9,124 nucleotides of DNA from Campylobacteraceae bacterium UBA1877 (lineage in GTDB: Bacteria > Campylobacterota > Campylobacteria > Campylobacterales > Campylobacteraceae), in assembly GCA_002352945.1 (NCBI GenBank), contig DDHL01000010.1, positions 19,271-28,394 on the forward strand, read 5' to 3'. Shown here piece by piece: positions 8,028 through 9,124 of this stretch (position 1 is the first letter of the stretch; each line of letters begins with the position of its first letter). A program made the position numbers and the translations under genes. Under the pieces are notes generated by a model. The model made no database searches and was not told where the DNA came from. It saw only the letters and a list, made by a program, of their open reading frames with translations.

Positions 8028-8714
8028 ATAGATGCTATAAATATTGCAACAATTATTAGCGTAGCCTTTTTTGGCAGTCTGGGTCACTGTATTGGTATGT
8101 GTGGTGGTTTTGTTGTTGCATATACTAGTGCTAAAATCGATCCTAACGCCTCAGCGCCTTCCCAATTAGTAGCTCATATCTTTTATAACTTAGGGCGGGT
8201 AAGCTCTTATGTTATTTTGGGCATCATTTTTGGAGCGCTTGGCGAAGTGATTGCATTCACGCCCGTTGCAATGGGGTATCTTTATTTTGTAATTGGCCTT
8301 TTAATGGTTTTAATGGGACTGTCACTTATGGGGAAATTGAAGTTTTTAACATCCATTGAGTGCACTTTATCTTCTTTACCTGTTGTAAAATATCTTTTTA
8401 GTTCCCTTATTCGCTCGCCATCTTTGATGAGCTTTTATGGTTTGGGAATGTTAAATGGATTTTTGCCCTGTGGCTTGGTATACTTTTTTGCCGCATCGGC
8501 TGTTGCAACTGCATCTTGGTTTTGGGGCGGTGTGGTAATGCTTATTTTTGGATTATCAACTATCCCAGCACTTTTGGGATTTGGATATTTAGTTGGCTTT
8601 TTAAAAGGGGGTAACTTTAGAGAGGTGATGATTAAAATTGCATCTATTTTAATCATCGGCTATGGAATATATATGAGCTATTTAGGTTTTATGGCAACTC
8701 AAGGTGCGCTATGA
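8028..8714 (+). CDS. DsbD_2/TauE-SafE-like six-helix membrane protein, apparent ATA start
   Basis: An inner-membrane protein of the family usually named sulfite exporter TauE/SafE or DsbD_2 (cytochrome c biogenesis transmembrane region); transported substrate not established, with thiol/electron or copper handling as alternatives. From 8028 it has 228 residues and about six helices. Motifs: GHCIGMCGG (residues 19-27) in helix 1, NLGRVSSY (54-61), and NGFLPCG (143-149) in helix 4; paired HC-x-GMCGG and LPCG motifs are the hallmark of this family. The first in-frame ATG (8097, Met24) would remove His20, Cys21 and half of helix 1, so it is unlikely. No ATG, GTG or TTG lies in frame between the carA stop and that point; ATA at 8028 (then Asp-Ala-Ile-Asn-Ile) has the right Shine-Dalgarno spacing. 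ATT at 8043 is a weaker option. Sequencing error or mutation of an ATG is possible. The stop overlaps the next gene (ATGA). Confidence 0.8.
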   Translation: MDAINIATIISVAFFGSLGHCIGMCGGFVVAYTSAKIDPNASAPSQLVAHIFYNLGRVSSYVILGIIFGALGEVIAFTPVAMGYLYFVIGLLMVLMGLSLMGKLKFLTSIECTLSSLPVVKYLFSSLIRSPSLMSFYGLGMLNGFLPCGLVYFFAASAVATASWFWGGVVMLIFGLSTIPALLGFGYLVGFLKGGNFREVMIKIASILIIGYGIYMSYLGFMATQGAL

Positions 8715-9124
8715 ATTTTACAACATATCAAGAGGCGATTGAAAATAGCAATATTGTTTCAAAAACAGATATTAATGGCATCATTACTTTTGTAAATGAT
8801 GAGTTTTGTAGGATTAGTGGTTACTCAAGAGAGGAGCTAATAGGGGCTAATCACAATATAGTTCGCCATCCTGATGTGCCAAAAGAGACTTTTAAAAAGC
8901 TGTGGGATACTATACTTAATAAACAAGTTTATAAATCTACAGTTAAAAATCTTGCAAAAGATGGAAGTACATTTTATGTAAATACAACCGTTATTCCCAT
9001 GCTTGATGCAAATGGGGAGATTGAAGAGTTTATTGCAATTAGATACGATGTTACAGATACAGTCAATCTTACCGAAGCATTAAAAAGAAAAGAAGAGGAG
9101 TTAAAACAGCTCAATGCAACCTTG
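8711..9124 (+). CDS. PAS-domain sensor protein, 3'-truncated by the window edge
   Basis: The frame is open from the ATG at 8711 to the window end; 138 residues are visible. Residues about 8-118 form one PAS domain of the Aer-like type: SKTDINGIITFVND (17-30), FCRISGYSREELIG (32-45), NHNIVRHPDVPKETFKKLW (47-65), KNLAKDGSTFYVN (79-91), IAIRYDVTD (108-116). The HNIVRHPD segment corresponds to the part of E. coli Aer that binds FAD, so a flavin cofactor and a redox or energy input are plausible. A charged helix starts at about 119 (LTEALKRKEEELKQLNATL), which normally leads to a histidine kinase, GGDEF or methyl-accepting output domain; none is visible here. No N-terminal membrane segment is present, so it is cytoplasmic as far as seen. 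It overlaps the previous gene by four bases and has AAGGTG at 8701-8706 as ribosome site. Confidence 0.88.
   Translation, partial: MNFTTYQEAIENSNIVSKTDINGIITFVNDEFCRISGYSREELIGANHNIVRHPDVPKETFKKLWDTILNKQVYKSTVKNLAKDGSTFYVNTTVIPMLDANGEIEEFIAIRYDVTDTVNLTEALKRKEEELKQLNATL

Noticed and set aside
8097..8714. ATG at 8097 as the start of the DsbD_2/TauE-like gene
   Set aside because: It would delete the His-Cys of the GHCIGMCGG motif and half of the first helix, and no Shine-Dalgarno precedes it. Kept only as a fallback.

Overview
The window looks like chromosomal DNA from a free-living member of the Campylobacterota (Epsilonproteobacteria), probably a Sulfurimonas/Sulfurovum/Nitratiruptor-type organism. 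This rests on recognised protein families, AT-rich coding sequence, -10 boxes without a clear -35, and the gene order purA - fliJ-like - motE-like - (extra gene) - DUF507 - carA. As I recall, the same order without the extra gene occurs in Campylobacter jejuni. No database search was possible. All genes lie on the + strand and are tightly packed. I see no RNA genes, insertion sequences, CRISPR arrays or phage genes.

Layout. (1) Positions 1-2378: the 3' part of transketolase (tkt), overlapping by one base a HAD phosphatase of the phosphoglycolate phosphatase type (gph). (2) After a 55-base gap with a probable promoter, positions 2434-6241 hold a HisZ-like regulatory subunit of ATP phosphoribosyltransferase, purA (adenylosuccinate synthetase), a FliJ-like coiled-coil protein, a secreted MotE-like coiled-coil protein, and a DUF4126 membrane protein with a C-terminal SHOCT domain. 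Gaps are only 3-11 bases, so this is probably one operon. (3) After a 95-base AT-rich gap with a second probable promoter, positions 6337-9124 hold a DUF507 protein, carA (carbamoyl phosphate synthase small subunit, ATGA overlap), a six-helix DsbD_2/TauE-like membrane protein, and the start of a PAS-domain sensor (ATGA overlap) that runs off the window.

Function. The recognisable enzymes are housekeeping: pentose phosphate interconversion, 2-phosphoglycolate removal, histidine and AMP synthesis, and carbamoyl phosphate for pyrimidines and arginine. Between them sit less understood genes: a probable export-gate/stator accessory pair for the flagellum, DUF4126-SHOCT, DUF507, and a membrane protein coupled to a sensor.

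Most worth checking: the DsbD_2/TauE-like gene has no ATG, GTG or TTG that keeps its first conserved motif, and its best start is an ATA codon with a well-placed Shine-Dalgarno. Also, an exact palindrome TTTACATGTAAA occurs three times in about 2.5 kb, with a fourth shorter copy, all inside genes. I found no clearly new multi-gene system; the DUF4126-SHOCT insertion and the membrane protein/PAS pair are the nearest candidates.
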